Positions 9,391 through 20,082 of a DNA stretch of 53,491 bases are shown here, piece by piece. The position numbers were made by a program, and so were the translations under genes. The stretch is from Acidobacteria bacterium RIFCSPLOWO2_12_FULL_66_21. GTDB taxonomy: Bacteria; Acidobacteriota; Vicinamibacteria; Vicinamibacterales; 2-12-FULL-66-21. Numbering within the stretch: the first letter of the stretch is position 1; the number at the start of each line of letters is the position of its first letter. The notes beneath the pieces are model-generated. The model saw only the letters and a program-made list of their open reading frames with translations. It was not told the DNA's origin and searched no databases. Location of the stretch: assembly GCA_001767455.1 (NCBI GenBank), contig MELC01000091.1:148119-201609 (forward strand), read 5' to 3'.

Positions 9391-9457
9391 TTCTACGTTC
9401 TACATTCTACGTTCTACATTTCCGCGTGCTTCCGTGTTTTCCGTGTCCGTCCGTGTT
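9391..9457. repeat. TTCTAC simple repeats followed by TTCCGTG units
   Basis: TTCTACG/TTCTACA units run from 9391 to 9420. They are followed by CTTCCGTG, TTCCGTG and CGTCCGTG units up to the kdsD stop at 9458. These are the right-hand half of the CACGGAA/TTCCGTG type seen in full at 41222-41332. Confidence 0.6.
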
Positions 9458-10429
9458 TCAGAACATCTGGGTTCGCCACAGATCGTGCAGATGCACGACC
9501 CCTTCGACGTGCCGCAGCGCGTCGACGACGACGACCGAGGTGATCTTGTGCGTCTCCATGATCTTGAGCGCTTCGACGGCCAGCAGCTCGCGGTGGATGG
9601 TGATGGGATTGGGTGTCATCGCCTCCCCCGCGGTGAGCTCCAGCACGTTCGACGCGCGGCTCATGAGACGGCGCAGGTCGCCGTCGGTGAAGATCCCCAC
9701 GAGCGAGCCGGTGTCGTCGACCACGCACGTCATGCCGAGCCGCTTGCTCGACATCTCGTGGAACACGTCGGGCATGGGCGTCGACGTCCGCACGACGGGT
9801 GCGGCGTCGCCCGAGTGCATCACGTGATCGACCCGCATCAGCCGGCGGCCGAGTTTTCCTCCCGGGTGGAGCGACGCGAACTGCTCCTCGCGGAAGCCCT
9901 TGCGTACGAGCAGCGTCATGGCCAGCGCATCGCCCATCGCGAGCGCCGCCGTGGTGCTGGCGGTCGGCACGAGGTTCATCGGGCACGCCTCGTGCGCGAT
10001 CCCGCAGTTGAGCGTCACGTCGGCCGCGCGCGCGAGCGTGGACGCCGGATCGCCCGTGAGCGCGATCAGCTTCGCGCCGATCCGGCGGATCGATTCGAGC
10101 AGCCGGACGATCTCCTCGGTCTCGCCGCTGTACGACAGCGCGATGACGAGGTCGTCGTCGCGTATCGCGCCGAGATCCCCGTGGATGGCCTCGGCCGGGT
10201 GCAGGAACCAGGCGGACGTGCCGGTGCTCGACAGCGTCGCGGCGATCTTCCGGCAGATGATGCCGGACTTGCCCATGCCCGTGACGATGACACGCCCGCG
10301 ACAGTCGAAGAGGAGCTGCACCGCGCGCTCGAAGTCGCCGTCGATGCGATCGACGAGGCCGAGAATGGCCGCCGCCTCTATCCGCAGGACCTTGCGCGCG
10401 AGATCGAGACCCGACATGGTGTCCGTCAT
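9458..10429 (-). CDS. kdsD: D-arabinose-5-phosphate isomerase (KdsD/KpsF)
   Basis: This enzyme converts ribulose-5-P to arabinose-5-P, the entry step of Kdo synthesis. The protein is 323 aa. An N-terminal SIS domain contains VIVTGMGKSG and ALSYSGETEE, and a conserved SLHPGGKLG sits at its end. Two CBS domains follow (about residues 205-323; HVMHSGD and GEAMTPNPI begin them). The ATG at 10429 overlaps the kdsA stop (ATGA), so the two are translationally coupled. Confidence 0.95.
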   Translation of the reverse strand: MTDTMSGLDLARKVLRIEAAAILGLVDRIDGDFERAVQLLFDCRGRVIVTGMGKSGIICRKIAATLSSTGTSAWFLHPAEAIHGDLGAIRDDDLVIALSYSGETEEIVRLLESIRRIGAKLIALTGDPASTLARAADVTLNCGIAHEACPMNLVPTASTTAALAMGDALAMTLLVRKGFREEQFASLHPGGKLGRRLMRVDHVMHSGDAAPVVRTSTPMPDVFHEMSSKRLGMTCVVDDTGSLVGIFTDGDLRRLMSRASNVLELTAGEAMTPNPITIHRELLAVEALKIMETHKITSVVVVDALRHVEGVVHLHDLWRTQMF

Positions 10430-11253
10430 ACCGCCTCGGATGCAATCGCGTGGAGGCGCACGAGCCGCCGGAGCAGCGGCTCCAGCTTGTCGAGCCGGAG
10501 CGCGTTCTGCGCGTCGCTCTTCGCCTGTTCCGGCCGCTCGTGGACTTCCAGGAAGATGCCGTCGATGCCGGCCGCCACGCCCGCCGACGCCATCGGCTCG
10601 ATGAACTCGGCCTGACCGGCGGTCACGCCGTCGCCGGCGCCGGGCAGTTGAAGGCTGTGAGTGACATCGTAGATCACCGGGTACCCAAGCGCGCGGAGCA
10701 GCGGGAACGCGCGCATGTCGACGACCAGGTTGTTGTAGCCGAAGGTGAAGCCGCGCTCCGTCACGATCACCTTCGGGTTGCCCGTGTCGGTGACCTTGGC
10801 GATGGCGTGCCGCATGTCCGCCGGCGCGAGGAACTGTCCCTTCTTGATGTTGACCACGCGCCCGGTCCTGGCCGCTGCGACGATGAGATCGGTCTGGCGC
10901 GACAGGAATGCGGGGATCTGCAGGATGTCGGCGACCTCCGCCGCCGCCGCCGCATGGGCGGGCTCGTGGATGTCGGTCAGGATGGGGACGCCGACATCGT
11001 GCCTCACCCGCGCGAGTACGCGCAGACCCTCTTTCAGCCCCGGGCCGCGAAAGGACCGCCCGGACGTGCGGTTCGCCTTGTCGTACGACGCCTTGAAGAC
11101 GTACTGCGCCCCGGCGCGGCGCGCGATGTCGCGCACCGCCATCGCGGTGTCGATGGCGTGTGACTCGGATTCGATGACGCAGGGACCCGCAATCAGCAGC
11201 AGCGCGGAGCCGCCGCCGCCCACCGTGATCCCGGCAAACTGGATCGGCTGCAC
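10426..11253 (-). CDS. kdsA: 3-deoxy-8-phosphooctulonate synthase
   Basis: KdsA condenses phosphoenolpyruvate with arabinose-5-P to Kdo-8-P. It is a TIM-barrel enzyme. Visible motifs are IAGPCVIESE, FKASYDKANRTS, PILTDIHEP, QIPAFLSRQTDL, KKGQFLAP and TERGFTFGYNNLVVDM. The start is a GTG at 11253, five bases after the pyrG stop, which gives 275 aa, close to the usual 280. Longer in-frame readings run inside pyrG and are not supported. It overlaps kdsD by four bases. Confidence 0.95.
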   Translation of the reverse strand: MQPIQFAGITVGGGGSALLLIAGPCVIESESHAIDTAMAVRDIARRAGAQYVFKASYDKANRTSGRSFRGPGLKEGLRVLARVRHDVGVPILTDIHEPAHAAAAAEVADILQIPAFLSRQTDLIVAAARTGRVVNIKKGQFLAPADMRHAIAKVTDTGNPKVIVTERGFTFGYNNLVVDMRAFPLLRALGYPVIYDVTHSLQLPGAGDGVTAGQAEFIEPMASAGVAAGIDGIFLEVHERPEQAKSDAQNALRLDKLEPLLRRLVRLHAIASEAV

Positions 11254-11258
11254 GCCGC

Positions 11259-13768
<2,510 letters not shown>

Positions 13769-13822
13769 AACTGCGCGCGGCTGCCCGCGGCTGCGCGGGG
13801 TATCACCGCAAACGCCAACGTG

Positions 13823-14302
13823 TCACTCGTGGCTTCTTCGCGGCGTGCGGTCGGCGCGCTGCATCGCGGGCGGTTCGGCAAATGGATTGCGAACGCGAAC
13901 GCCTCTGAGCACCTGTCCGTCATGGAGATCTTCGGTCCAGAGCACGTCGCATCCCGACTCCGCCGCGGCATGCACCACCATGGCGTCCCAGAATGCGAGC
14001 TTCGTCTGTTTGTGGAGGGCGATCGCGGCGAGCACATCGTCGGGGCCGGGCGCGAACACCCTCCACGTGCCGAACTCGCGAACGCGGTCAGCGGCGTCGT
14101 CAACGGAGAGGGGCGCGGGGACTTTTCGTGTCACGGCGACGAAGAACTCCTGCAGGACCTGCACGCTGAGGCATCCGGTGCCGGTCTCCCAGAGGCCGGC
14201 AAGGAGTCGTTCGGCGGCGATCTTCTTCCTGCCGGCCGACGCGTCGAAGGCATAGACGAGGACGTTCGCGTCGACGAAGGCTCGTGCCGGGTCAGCGCTC
14301 AT
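13823..14302 (-). CDS. PIN-domain toxin (VapC-like)
   Basis: This is a predicted Mg2+-dependent RNase toxin of a type II toxin-antitoxin pair. The protein is 159 aa. The PIN fold shows the first acidic residue in FVDANVLVYAFD, the conserved Glu in QVLQEFFV, and the later acidic pair in FWDAMVVHAA and WTEDLHDGQ. The C-terminus after VRNPF is a 17-residue basic extension. The ATG at 14302 overlaps the antitoxin gene by 11 bases. A 119-bp copy of the middle of this gene lies at 16558-16676. Confidence 0.85.
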   Translation of the reverse strand: MSADPARAFVDANVLVYAFDASAGRKKIAAERLLAGLWETGTGCLSVQVLQEFFVAVTRKVPAPLSVDDAADRVREFGTWRVFAPGPDDVLAAIALHKQTKLAFWDAMVVHAAAESGCDVLWTEDLHDGQVLRGVRVRNPFAEPPAMQRADRTPRRSHE

Positions 14303-14537
14303 GGAGCTGGTCGCGGGTCCAGGCCGGCCGGCCACGGGTGCCGAGCGATCGAGCGGATGTCATGGCGGCCAGCGCCCGCTTTCGCGCGGCTGAGTATCGC
14401 CGTGTCTCGTCAGCCAGACGGGCCAGTGCTTCGGTCATGAGCGCCGACACCGATGTGTCCCGATCGGCCGCGAGGCGCTTGACTCGCTTCAGGAGCTCCC
14501 GCGGCAGACTCAACGTCACGTTCTGATTCTCGGCCAC
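14292..14537 (-). CDS. Ribbon-helix-helix antitoxin (VapB/CopG-like)
   Basis: This is the predicted antitoxin of the downstream PIN toxin. The GTG start at 14537 gives 81 aa. The N-terminal NVTLSLPRELLKRVKRLAA matches the CopG/RHH pattern of a DNA-binding beta strand followed by two helices. The C-terminal half (RSLGTRGRPAWTRDQLHER) would bind the toxin. Translation overlaps the toxin start. Upstream in-frame sequence is Arg-rich and not supported. Confidence 0.75.
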   Translation of the reverse strand: MAENQNVTLSLPRELLKRVKRLAADRDTSVSALMTEALARLADETRRYSAARKRALAAMTSARSLGTRGRPAWTRDQLHER

Positions 14538-14842
14538 GAAAAACAGTGTAGCACGTAAAATCGTGAACAGATGCCGCCGCCGGGCGGGCCGTCCGGCGCC
14601 TCCCGCGAAACGGCTGAGGGGGCTGTCTTCGTCACCGCCGCGGCACGTCACCGTCCCGGGGGATTGGTGGTAAGGTCACCAGTACTCCGACCTGCTTCTT
14701 CGGAGCCGTTGACAATCACGGGGCGTTCCGGGTCACACGTGGCGAGAATGGAGCGATTCCGTATCAAGCGTTTGCGGCGATTTTGGACGAGCTCCTTGCG
14801 ACGGCTGTTTCCAGTAGTTCCTGAGCCTTGGCGTGTGGGGAC
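14538..14842. other. Intergenic gap upstream of the first VWFA gene
   Basis: This 305-bp gap separates two divergent units. A lone TTGACA is at 14709-14714 on the plus strand, with no convincing -10 at standard spacing. No ORF, repeat or RNA structure is evident to me. Confidence 0.5.
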
Positions 14843-16522
14843 GTGAAGCGGATGCGGTCGATCATCTGGAGTCAGACGCTGGCGCTGGTCCTGGCGGCGC
14901 AGACCTTCGATGCGCACCAGGGGCAGCCGCCTCCGCAGGTCTTTCGAGGCCGCATCGCGCTCGTGCCCGTCGATGTACGCGTGGTCGATCGGGCCGGCGA
15001 CCCGGTTCGCGATCTCACCCGCGACGACTTCACCATTCTGGAAAATGGAGTCCGGCAGACGATCAGTCACTTCGAGATCGTCGATCGGACTGGCCCGGCC
15101 GCGCCCGAGGCGCGAGAGCCGTCCCGGGAGGCTGCCGCGTTGGGCGCATCGGCGCCGCGCAATTTCGTGATCGTCCTGGGCCGCGGCCGGTTGCAGGGGC
15201 CCGCGAAGGGGTTCGACGCCGTCCGCACGTTCCTCAACCGGCTGAGCGTGCCGCCCGACCGCGTGGCCGTTGCCGCCTACGATCGCATCAGCGAGCTGAC
15301 GACGGATCGGGAGGCCGTCCTGCGTCTCATCGCGCGATACCGCCAGCGCTATGAACGCATCGAGGCCCTGCTGGATCACTGGTTCAGGGGTCTGACTGTG
15401 GTCTACGGGGCCATCGAGCCTCCCCCCAGCGTGCAGGCCCTCATCGACGACGTCTTCGACGCGCCGGGACTGCCGGCTTCCCGTTCGCTGGCGGTCGTTC
15501 CGCCGACGGAGGTGATGTCGGAGGACGAACGCGACGTCCTGTTCGGCAACCTTTTTGGCAAGAGGGACGATGGATCGAGACGCGGTTTCATCTACAACGC
15601 CGCCGCGCGGCAGGACCTCGAGAAACTGCACGCCGCCGTGGAGTACCTGCGGTACATCGATGGAGAAAAGCACGTCGTCCTGATCTCGTGGGAGGGCTTG
15701 GTGAACATCGAAACGTTCATGACCGAGCGCCTCACCCGTTTGGCGGCCGACGCGCGTGTGACCCTGTCCGTCATTCACACCGGGGGGATTGCCACGTCCT
15801 GGCTGCGCAGCGGAAAGACGGTCATCTTTCAGGGGCCGTCATGGGACCAGCTCTGGGCGAACGCCGATTCACGCACGATGGCCGACGAGACCGGGGGGAT
15901 AACGTCCATCTACGCCTATGCCGACAAGACCCTGGACCGGGTCGACCGCGCGACGCGCTTTGAATACCTGCTCGGGTACTATCCGCAGGACTCGAAGACC
16001 GACACCGGCTTTCGGCACATCACGGTGGAGGTGCGCCGCCCCGGAGTGACGGTGCTCTATCGGCACGGCTATTACGCGCGGCCGGACGAGCGCGCGTCCG
16101 ACAGGCGCGAGTCCGTCGCGGCCGCCCGCATCGCGTCGGCCGGCGCGTACCCGGCCGTACTCGACGACCTCCCGGTCGAGCTGTCGGCAAGCGTGGTGAA
16201 GCCGTCGAAAGCCGGGGCGTGGGAGGTGGAGGCACGCGTCCGCATCGCCCCCGCCTCGATCGCGTTCAGCGACGCCGGCGGGCGCCACATCGCGTCCCTC
16301 GATGTGGCGCTGTTCGTCGGCGCGTCCGACACGCGAACGATCGGCGAGCTGCGGACGCGTGTCGATCTGAAGCTCAGCCCCGACAACTACGCGCGCACCA
16401 TGCGGGACGGCGTGATCTTCACCGGACGCGTCACGGCGACGGCGCGGCCGCGGCACGTCAAAGCGGTCGTGTACGACTATCGCGGCGACCGCCTCGGATC
16501 GGCACTCGTTGACATCCGCTAG
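14843..16522 (+). CDS. VWFA-related acidobacterial-type protein
   Basis: This looks like a secreted protein of the VWFA-related family expanded in Acidobacteria; its function is unknown. From GTG 14843 it is 559 aa, with a Lys-Arg start and a hydrophobic signal-peptide-like segment up to about residue 22 (ATG 14852 is an alternative). Then come the family's N-terminal strand (VPVDVRVVDRAGDPVRDLTR, DDFTILENG), a VWA-like Rossmann region (FVIVLGRGRL...DRVAVAAYD), and FEYLLGYYP...VRRPGVTVLYRHGYYARP near residue 375-415. A C-terminal beta-rich extension of about 140 residues follows. The DxSxS metal site is not intact (VLGRGRLQ). Confidence 0.8.
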   Translation: MKRMRSIIWSQTLALVLAAQTFDAHQGQPPPQVFRGRIALVPVDVRVVDRAGDPVRDLTRDDFTILENGVRQTISHFEIVDRTGPAAPEAREPSREAAALGASAPRNFVIVLGRGRLQGPAKGFDAVRTFLNRLSVPPDRVAVAAYDRISELTTDREAVLRLIARYRQRYERIEALLDHWFRGLTVVYGAIEPPPSVQALIDDVFDAPGLPASRSLAVVPPTEVMSEDERDVLFGNLFGKRDDGSRRGFIYNAAARQDLEKLHAAVEYLRYIDGEKHVVLISWEGLVNIETFMTERLTRLAADARVTLSVIHTGGIATSWLRSGKTVIFQGPSWDQLWANADSRTMADETGGITSIYAYADKTLDRVDRATRFEYLLGYYPQDSKTDTGFRHITVEVRRPGVTVLYRHGYYARPDERASDRRESVAAARIASAGAYPAVLDDLPVELSASVVKPSKAGAWEVEARVRIAPASIAFSDAGGRHIASLDVALFVGASDTRTIGELRTRVDLKLSPDNYARTMRDGVIFTGRVTATARPRHVKAVVYDYRGDRLGSALVDIR

Positions 16523-16557
16523 AGTTCACAGCTTACAGAAACGGGTCGTTCTGTTGG

Positions 16558-16676
16558 ACTCGCGAACGCGGTCAGCGGCCTCATCGACCGAGAGCGGCTC
16601 GGCGCCCTTTCGAGTCACGGCGACGAAGAACTCCTGCCACACCTGGACGCTGAGGCCCCCGGCGCCCGTCTCCCAG
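16558..16676 (-). pseudogene. Fragment of a PIN toxin gene, copy of 14074-14192
   Basis: The 119 bases align without gaps to the middle of the vapC-like gene at 13823-14302 and keep its reading frame, with scattered substitutions (for example SVQVWQEFFVAVTRKG against SVQVLQEFFVAVTRKV). The N-terminal Asp region and the C-terminal half are missing and no start codon remains. This is a decayed duplicate or recombination relic. Confidence 0.75.
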
Positions 16677-16710
16677 CACGCCCCGAGAGTCAGGACTCGC
16701 CGCTGTCTTT

Positions 16711-16736
16711 ACATCACAGCATGATGTGCTTACACA
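16711..16736 (+). promoter_or_regulatory. Dyads upstream of the second vapBC pair
   Basis: ACATCA-N5-TGATGT (16711-16727) and TGTG-N4-CACA (16725-16736) are two overlapping inverted repeats that end six bases before the antitoxin start. RHH antitoxins usually autoregulate from such sites. The role is inferred. Confidence 0.5.
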
Positions 16737-16742
16737 TAGACG

Positions 16743-16991
16743 ATGGTCAGGACGCAGATTCAGCTCACCGAGCAGCAGGCGCGGCGACTACGGGCCGAGG
16801 CCCACGAGCGTCGCGTGTCGCTCGCCGAGATCATCCGGCGGTATGTCGAGAAGGGACTGTCCGACGACACGCCGGTGCGCGCCGCGCTGTACGACCGCGC
16901 GGCGCGGGTCGTCGGTCGCTTCCGCGACCGCCGCGGCTCGCGTGACGTCTCGACCAGGCATGACCGGTATCTCGACGAGGCGTTCGAGTGA
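16743..16991 (+). CDS. Ribbon-helix-helix antitoxin
   Basis: This is an 82-aa antitoxin. The N-terminal MVRTQIQLTEQQARRLRAEA and SLAEIIRRYVEKGL form the RHH DNA-binding fold. The basic C-terminal part would neutralise the toxin. Its stop overlaps the toxin's GTG by four bases (GTGA), a typical TA coupling. Confidence 0.85.
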   Translation: MVRTQIQLTEQQARRLRAEAHERRVSLAEIIRRYVEKGLSDDTPVRAALYDRAARVVGRFRDRRGSRDVSTRHDRYLDEAFE

Positions 16992-17389
16992 GTGCGGTCT
17001 TCGTGGATACGTCCGCGCTCCTGGCACTCCTCAATGCCAAGGACGAGAACCACGCGCGCGCGGAGCGCGCCTTCGCCAACCTCCGTGCCCGCCAGGCTGC
17101 ACTCGTGTCGACGTGCTTTGTTCTGGTCGAAACGTATGCGCTCGTCGGCCGCCGCCTCGGTCTCGACGCCGTCCGGGGCTTTCGGGCGGACTTTGCGCCG
17201 CTCGTCGAGGTGGTCTGCGTCGACGACGCGCTGCACAACGCCGGTCTCGACCTGCTGGCCGAGCGCCGCACGCGGCGGTTGAGTCTGGTCGACGCCGTGT
17301 CTTTCATCACGATGCGCCAGCGGAACGTCGCCGAGGCCTTCGCGTTCGATCCGCATTTCGAGCAAGAGGGGTTCTCGCTCGTGAGCTGA
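16988..17389 (+). CDS. PIN-domain toxin (VapC-like)
   Basis: This is a 133-aa predicted RNase toxin. SAVFVDTSALLALLNAKD carries the first catalytic Asp, FVLVETYALV the conserved Glu, and LSLVDAVSF and AFDPHFEQEGF the remaining acidic residues. The length and motif spacing are those of a standard VapC. The start GTG overlaps the antitoxin stop. The HEPN gene starts 29 bases downstream. Confidence 0.9.
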   Translation: MSAVFVDTSALLALLNAKDENHARAERAFANLRARQAALVSTCFVLVETYALVGRRLGLDAVRGFRADFAPLVEVVCVDDALHNAGLDLLAERRTRRLSLVDAVSFITMRQRNVAEAFAFDPHFEQEGFSLVS

Positions 17390-17418
17390 TGGTTCCGTGC
17401 TGCCATAATGGTGCAATC

Positions 17419-17802
17419 ATGAATCGCTCGCGCGACTGGTTCGCTCAAGCGGACAAGGACCTGGCGCATGCCAAGGCTGCCCGTGAGGACGGCTCCCACG
17501 AGTGGGCGTGCTTCGCGTCCCAGCAAGCCGCGGAGAAAGCGGTCAAGGCGCTGCATCTCCGCCTCGGCCAGGAGGCGTGGGGCCACGTCGTGGCGCGCCT
17601 GTTGGCGGAGTTGCCGGCGTCCGCCGGCGCGGAGCCCCTCATCGAAAAGGGACGGGTCCTCGACAATTTCTACGTCGCGACACGGCACGCGAACGGGCAT
17701 CCCGAAGGGGCGCCGTTCGAGCATTACGGTCCGCTCCAGAGCGAGCAGGCGATTGCCTATGCCGGTGAGATCGTTGAATTCGTCCGTGCTCGTCTGGCCT
17801 GA
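17419..17802 (+). CDS. HEPN-domain toxin of a HEPN/MNT pair
   Basis: This 127-aa, mostly helical protein opens WFAQADKDLAHAKAA and SQQAAEKAVKALHL, typical of HEPN domains. The RNase motif R-x4-H is present as RHANGH (R89, H94). It is probably an RNase toxin whose activity is blocked by the downstream nucleotidyltransferase, as shown for related HEPN/MNT systems. The ATG at 17419 follows the sequence CCATAATGG, which may hold a -10. Confidence 0.85.
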   Translation: MNRSRDWFAQADKDLAHAKAAREDGSHEWACFASQQAAEKAVKALHLRLGQEAWGHVVARLLAELPASAGAEPLIEKGRVLDNFYVATRHANGHPEGAPFEHYGPLQSEQAIAYAGEIVEFVRARLA

Positions 17803-18106
17803 CCGCGATCGCGTGATTCGGGAAGCGAGACGCTGGGCGCGCGTGGTTGCCTCTGAACCGGGCGGCGTCCAGAGAATCGGGTACTTCGGCTCGTACGCAC
17901 GCGGAGACTGCGGCGTAGGCAGCGATCTGGATCTGGTCGCGATCGTCGAACGTTCCGATGAACCGTTCGTGCAGCGGAGCGCACGGTGGCCAACCGAGAC
18001 GCTCCCGGTCCCGGCGGACCTGATCGTCTATACCACGGGGGAATGGGAACGTCTGGCGACGACGCAGTCCAGATTCGCGCGCGCGTTGCGACGCGAGACC
18101 ATTTGA
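17774..18106 (+). CDS. MNT-type minimal nucleotidyltransferase antitoxin
   Basis: This is a small DNA-polymerase-beta-fold nucleotidyltransferase, about 110 aa. The signature GSYARGDCGVGSDLDL gives the GS-x10-DxD active site. In characterised HEPN/MNT pairs the MNT protein AMPylates the HEPN toxin; that role is inferred here. The exact start is uncertain: TTG 17774 has GGTGAG just upstream, while ATG 17759, GTG 17765 and GTG 17786 are also in frame. All overlap the 3' end of the HEPN gene. Confidence 0.82.
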   Translation: MNSSVLVWPDRDRVIREARRWARVVASEPGGVQRIGYFGSYARGDCGVGSDLDLVAIVERSDEPFVQRSARWPTETLPVPADLIVYTTGEWERLATTQSRFARALRRETI

Positions 18107-18491
18107 ATCTGGCCTGAGTAGCTGCGCCGCCCGCACCCGCGTTCGTGCGGCCGAGTGCCGGCGTCTCGCGCGGCCTCTCTGGAGGGCGGAGCGCGGCTTC
18201 GCAGCTGTTATCGAGCCGTGCGTGCTTGAGCGTCGTGAGCATCTGATCGGTCCGGAGCACGAGGACCGAGGCGCCGCGCCGGCAGGCGATGTGCCCGATC
18301 ATCGTGCTGACTGGTTTCGGCACCATCGAAAGCGCGATAAGCGCCACGAAGATGGGGCCGAGGCATTCAAGTCCAAACCGTTCCTGGCGGAAGATCTGGC
18401 GAGGCTGCTGCGCGAGGCGATCCGTCGAGGAACGATATAACAGTTCCCTGTTCCAGTTGCCGTCCGTGAGGCGATCGGGCGGGAGGGTGCC
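18107..18491. other. Gap with decayed response-regulator sequence
   Basis: The 385-bp gap after the MNT gene has no intact gene. Its centre (18289-18440) encodes the C-terminal half of a receiver domain in two frames, listed separately. The first 180 bp show nothing I can identify. Confidence 0.6.
18289..18440 (+). pseudogene. Response-regulator receiver fragment, frameshifted
   Basis: One frame reads CPIIVLTGFGTIESAISATKMG and the next, shifted one base at the GGGG run 18354-18357, reads AEAFKSKPFLAEDLARLLREAI and then stops. Joined, this is the second half of a CheY-like domain: the conserved Thr in LTG and the Lys in KPF are present. The N-terminal half with the phospho-acceptor Asp is absent and a stop lies upstream in frame. 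A single missing G explains the shift, so it is a pseudogene or, less likely, an assembly error in an already truncated gene. Confidence 0.65.
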
Positions 18492-19172
18492 GTGAATGTT
18501 GCAGGGTGTATTTGCATTTTTCTGGTCGTCACGGTAGCCGGCGAAGCACAGGCGCAGGACGCCTCCCGCCGACTTGAATTGGGAATCGTCGCGTCCGGCA
18601 TTCGCTTCGTGGAATTCGATCCGGTGCCGGAACTCAAGGCGCAGTGGCTCCCCAGCGGACGCGCGCGGATTCCGAAGGGGACGTGGCTCGAAGGTGGCAT
18701 CGGCGGCCGCGCCGGTTACCGACTGTCAAAGCACCTCAAGATGGAAGGCGAGGTTGTTTTCTTTCCGCAGTATGCGGGCAGACCGTTCGACGGAGCGGGA
18801 CCGATGTACCGGGGCTGGGGAAAGATCCAGGCCCTTGCCGGAGTCGTCGCGGGCAGGCGTTTCGGCGCTGCAACACTGTTCATGAAAACCAGACCTGGAG
18901 CCGTGCGCTTCGAGCGCTTCCCCGAGATTTTCATGCTGCGACGATTTGAAGAAGCGGTACTTCTGGGTTCGGGAGATAGCCACCCCAGAACGTGCCTGGC
19001 CGTTGACATCGGCGGTGGAGTTGAATACCCGGTATCGTCGCGGGTGGTACTCAGATTCGACCTCGGCGACACCGTAATCAGATACCGGCCGTCGCCGTCG
19101 GAGCTCAATCCGAAGTTCAGCCGTCACAACGTGCAAGCGATTTCCGCGCTTGGATTCCGATTCGTGTCTTGA
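18492..19172 (+). CDS. Predicted secreted/outer-membrane beta-barrel protein, unknown
   Basis: I do not recognise the family. The protein is 226 aa from GTG 18492, with GGGAGG about six bases upstream. A signal peptide is visible (hydrophobic core up to AQAQ, about residues 1-22). The mature part alternates polar and hydrophobic residues, with repeated short strands (GGRAGYRLSKHLKMEGEVVF, VVLRFDLGDTVIRY) and ends in ALGFRFVS, which resembles a small outer-membrane barrel. GC and codon use look somewhat lower than in flanking genes. Confidence 0.55.
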   Translation: MNVAGCICIFLVVTVAGEAQAQDASRRLELGIVASGIRFVEFDPVPELKAQWLPSGRARIPKGTWLEGGIGGRAGYRLSKHLKMEGEVVFFPQYAGRPFDGAGPMYRGWGKIQALAGVVAGRRFGAATLFMKTRPGAVRFERFPEIFMLRRFEEAVLLGSGDSHPRTCLAVDIGGGVEYPVSSRVVLRFDLGDTVIRYRPSPSELNPKFSRHNVQAISALGFRFVS

Positions 19173-19259
19173 AGATCCGTGCCTTGAAGACGAAGAAGTC
19201 TCGCGAGAGGGCGCCGAGAGGACGTCGGTGGTGGTCGCAGGCGCGAGCGTGAAACGGCC

Positions 19260-19643
19260 CTACCAGATGACGCGGACGGGATACTGCGCGATTGCCTGAT
19301 CGGGCGTCACGATCGCGAGGCCATGCGCGACCGCCTGCGCGATCAACATGCGATCGAACGGATCGCGATGCAGCGCGGGAAGGCGGAGACCCTGGAGCGC
19401 GGCGTCTTCGTCGAAGGCAAGCGCCGTCAACCCGCGCACGCGTCGCTCGGCGGGAATCAAACGATCGGGCGGCTCGGGCAGCGGGAGTCGGCCCAGGCGA
19501 TACTTCGTCACGATCTCCCAGACGGACACGGCACTCAGGAAGACGTCGTTCGACGGATCGCGGACGGCGGCGGCCGCCGCCCGCGACAGCATTCCGCCGC
19601 CAGCCAGCCAGAGGAACGTGCACGTGTCGAGGAGCAGCTTCAC
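19260..19643 (-). CDS. PIN-domain toxin (VapC-like)
   Basis: This is a 127-aa predicted RNase toxin. KLLLDTCTFLWLAGG holds the first Asp, VSVWEIVTKYRLGRL the conserved Glu, and HRDPFDRMLIAQA and IVTPD the last acidic residues. This subfamily normally pairs with a Phd/YefM antitoxin, which is exactly what lies upstream. The GTG at 19643 overlaps the antitoxin TGA by four bases. Confidence 0.9.
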   Translation of the reverse strand: MKLLLDTCTFLWLAGGGMLSRAAAAAVRDPSNDVFLSAVSVWEIVTKYRLGRLPLPEPPDRLIPAERRVRGLTALAFDEDAALQGLRLPALHRDPFDRMLIAQAVAHGLAIVTPDQAIAQYPVRVIW

Positions 19644-20011
19644 GAGCGCCGCCCGCCGGGACGCCGTCCGTGCTTCCGCCGGTAGCCGCCGCGGGTCTCG
19701 GCCACTTTCGACGCCCCCTTGGCCGGACCCGTCAGACTTGCCGTCACAGGGTCGGCGTTCCCGCCGCCCTCCCACAGATCGAGCTCGTCGCCCGGCAGCG
19801 GGTCGAAGAACGAGGCGGGGACATCGAAGGTGGGCCGCCCGGGCAGCGGACCGATCGGCCGCTCGTCGGTCCGCGCCTCGCCGACGGGCCGCAGCTCCGC
19901 GACGGGTGTGTTGTGGCGGCAGATCAGGATCCGCTCGCCGGCGGCGGCCCGGTCGAGATACGCCGAGAGCTTGGCCTTGACCTCGAAGACGTTGACCTTA
20001 ACCATGACCAT
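19640..20011 (-). CDS. Phd/YefM-type antitoxin
   Basis: This is the predicted antitoxin, 123 aa from ATG 20011 (121 aa from ATG 20005). The N-terminal KVNVFEVKAKLSAYLDRAAAGERILICRHNTPVAELRPV matches the Phd/YefM DNA-binding fold; this is described by its start (VNVFEVKAKLS) and end (PVAELRP). It is longer than the usual 70-90 aa, because of a C-terminal tail rich in Arg, Gly and Lys (about residues 95-123). It is coupled to the PIN toxin by a GTGA overlap. Confidence 0.82.
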   Translation of the reverse strand: MVMVKVNVFEVKAKLSAYLDRAAAGERILICRHNTPVAELRPVGEARTDERPIGPLPGRPTFDVPASFFDPLPGDELDLWEGGGNADPVTASLTGPAKGASKVAETRGGYRRKHGRRPGGRRS

Positions 20012-20082
20012 ATTATTGCCTAGAGTGACGACTTATTTCAAGCCCTGCCGTCGCCATTCGGGCGCGGCGGCGTCATGCCGTT

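Noticed and set aside
14828-14852. TTG 14828 as the start of the first VWFA protein
   Set aside because: It would put MACGD before the Lys-Arg of the signal peptide; GTG 14843 or ATG 14852 fits a signal peptide better.
16726-17802. 358-codon protein ending in the HEPN domain
   Set aside because: The first 230 codons overlap vapB and vapC in another frame; the HEPN gene has its own ATG and family N-terminus.
18222-18440. Intact 72-aa gene
   Set aside because: Only its last 28 residues match a receiver domain; the earlier part is in the wrong frame, so it is a remnant.
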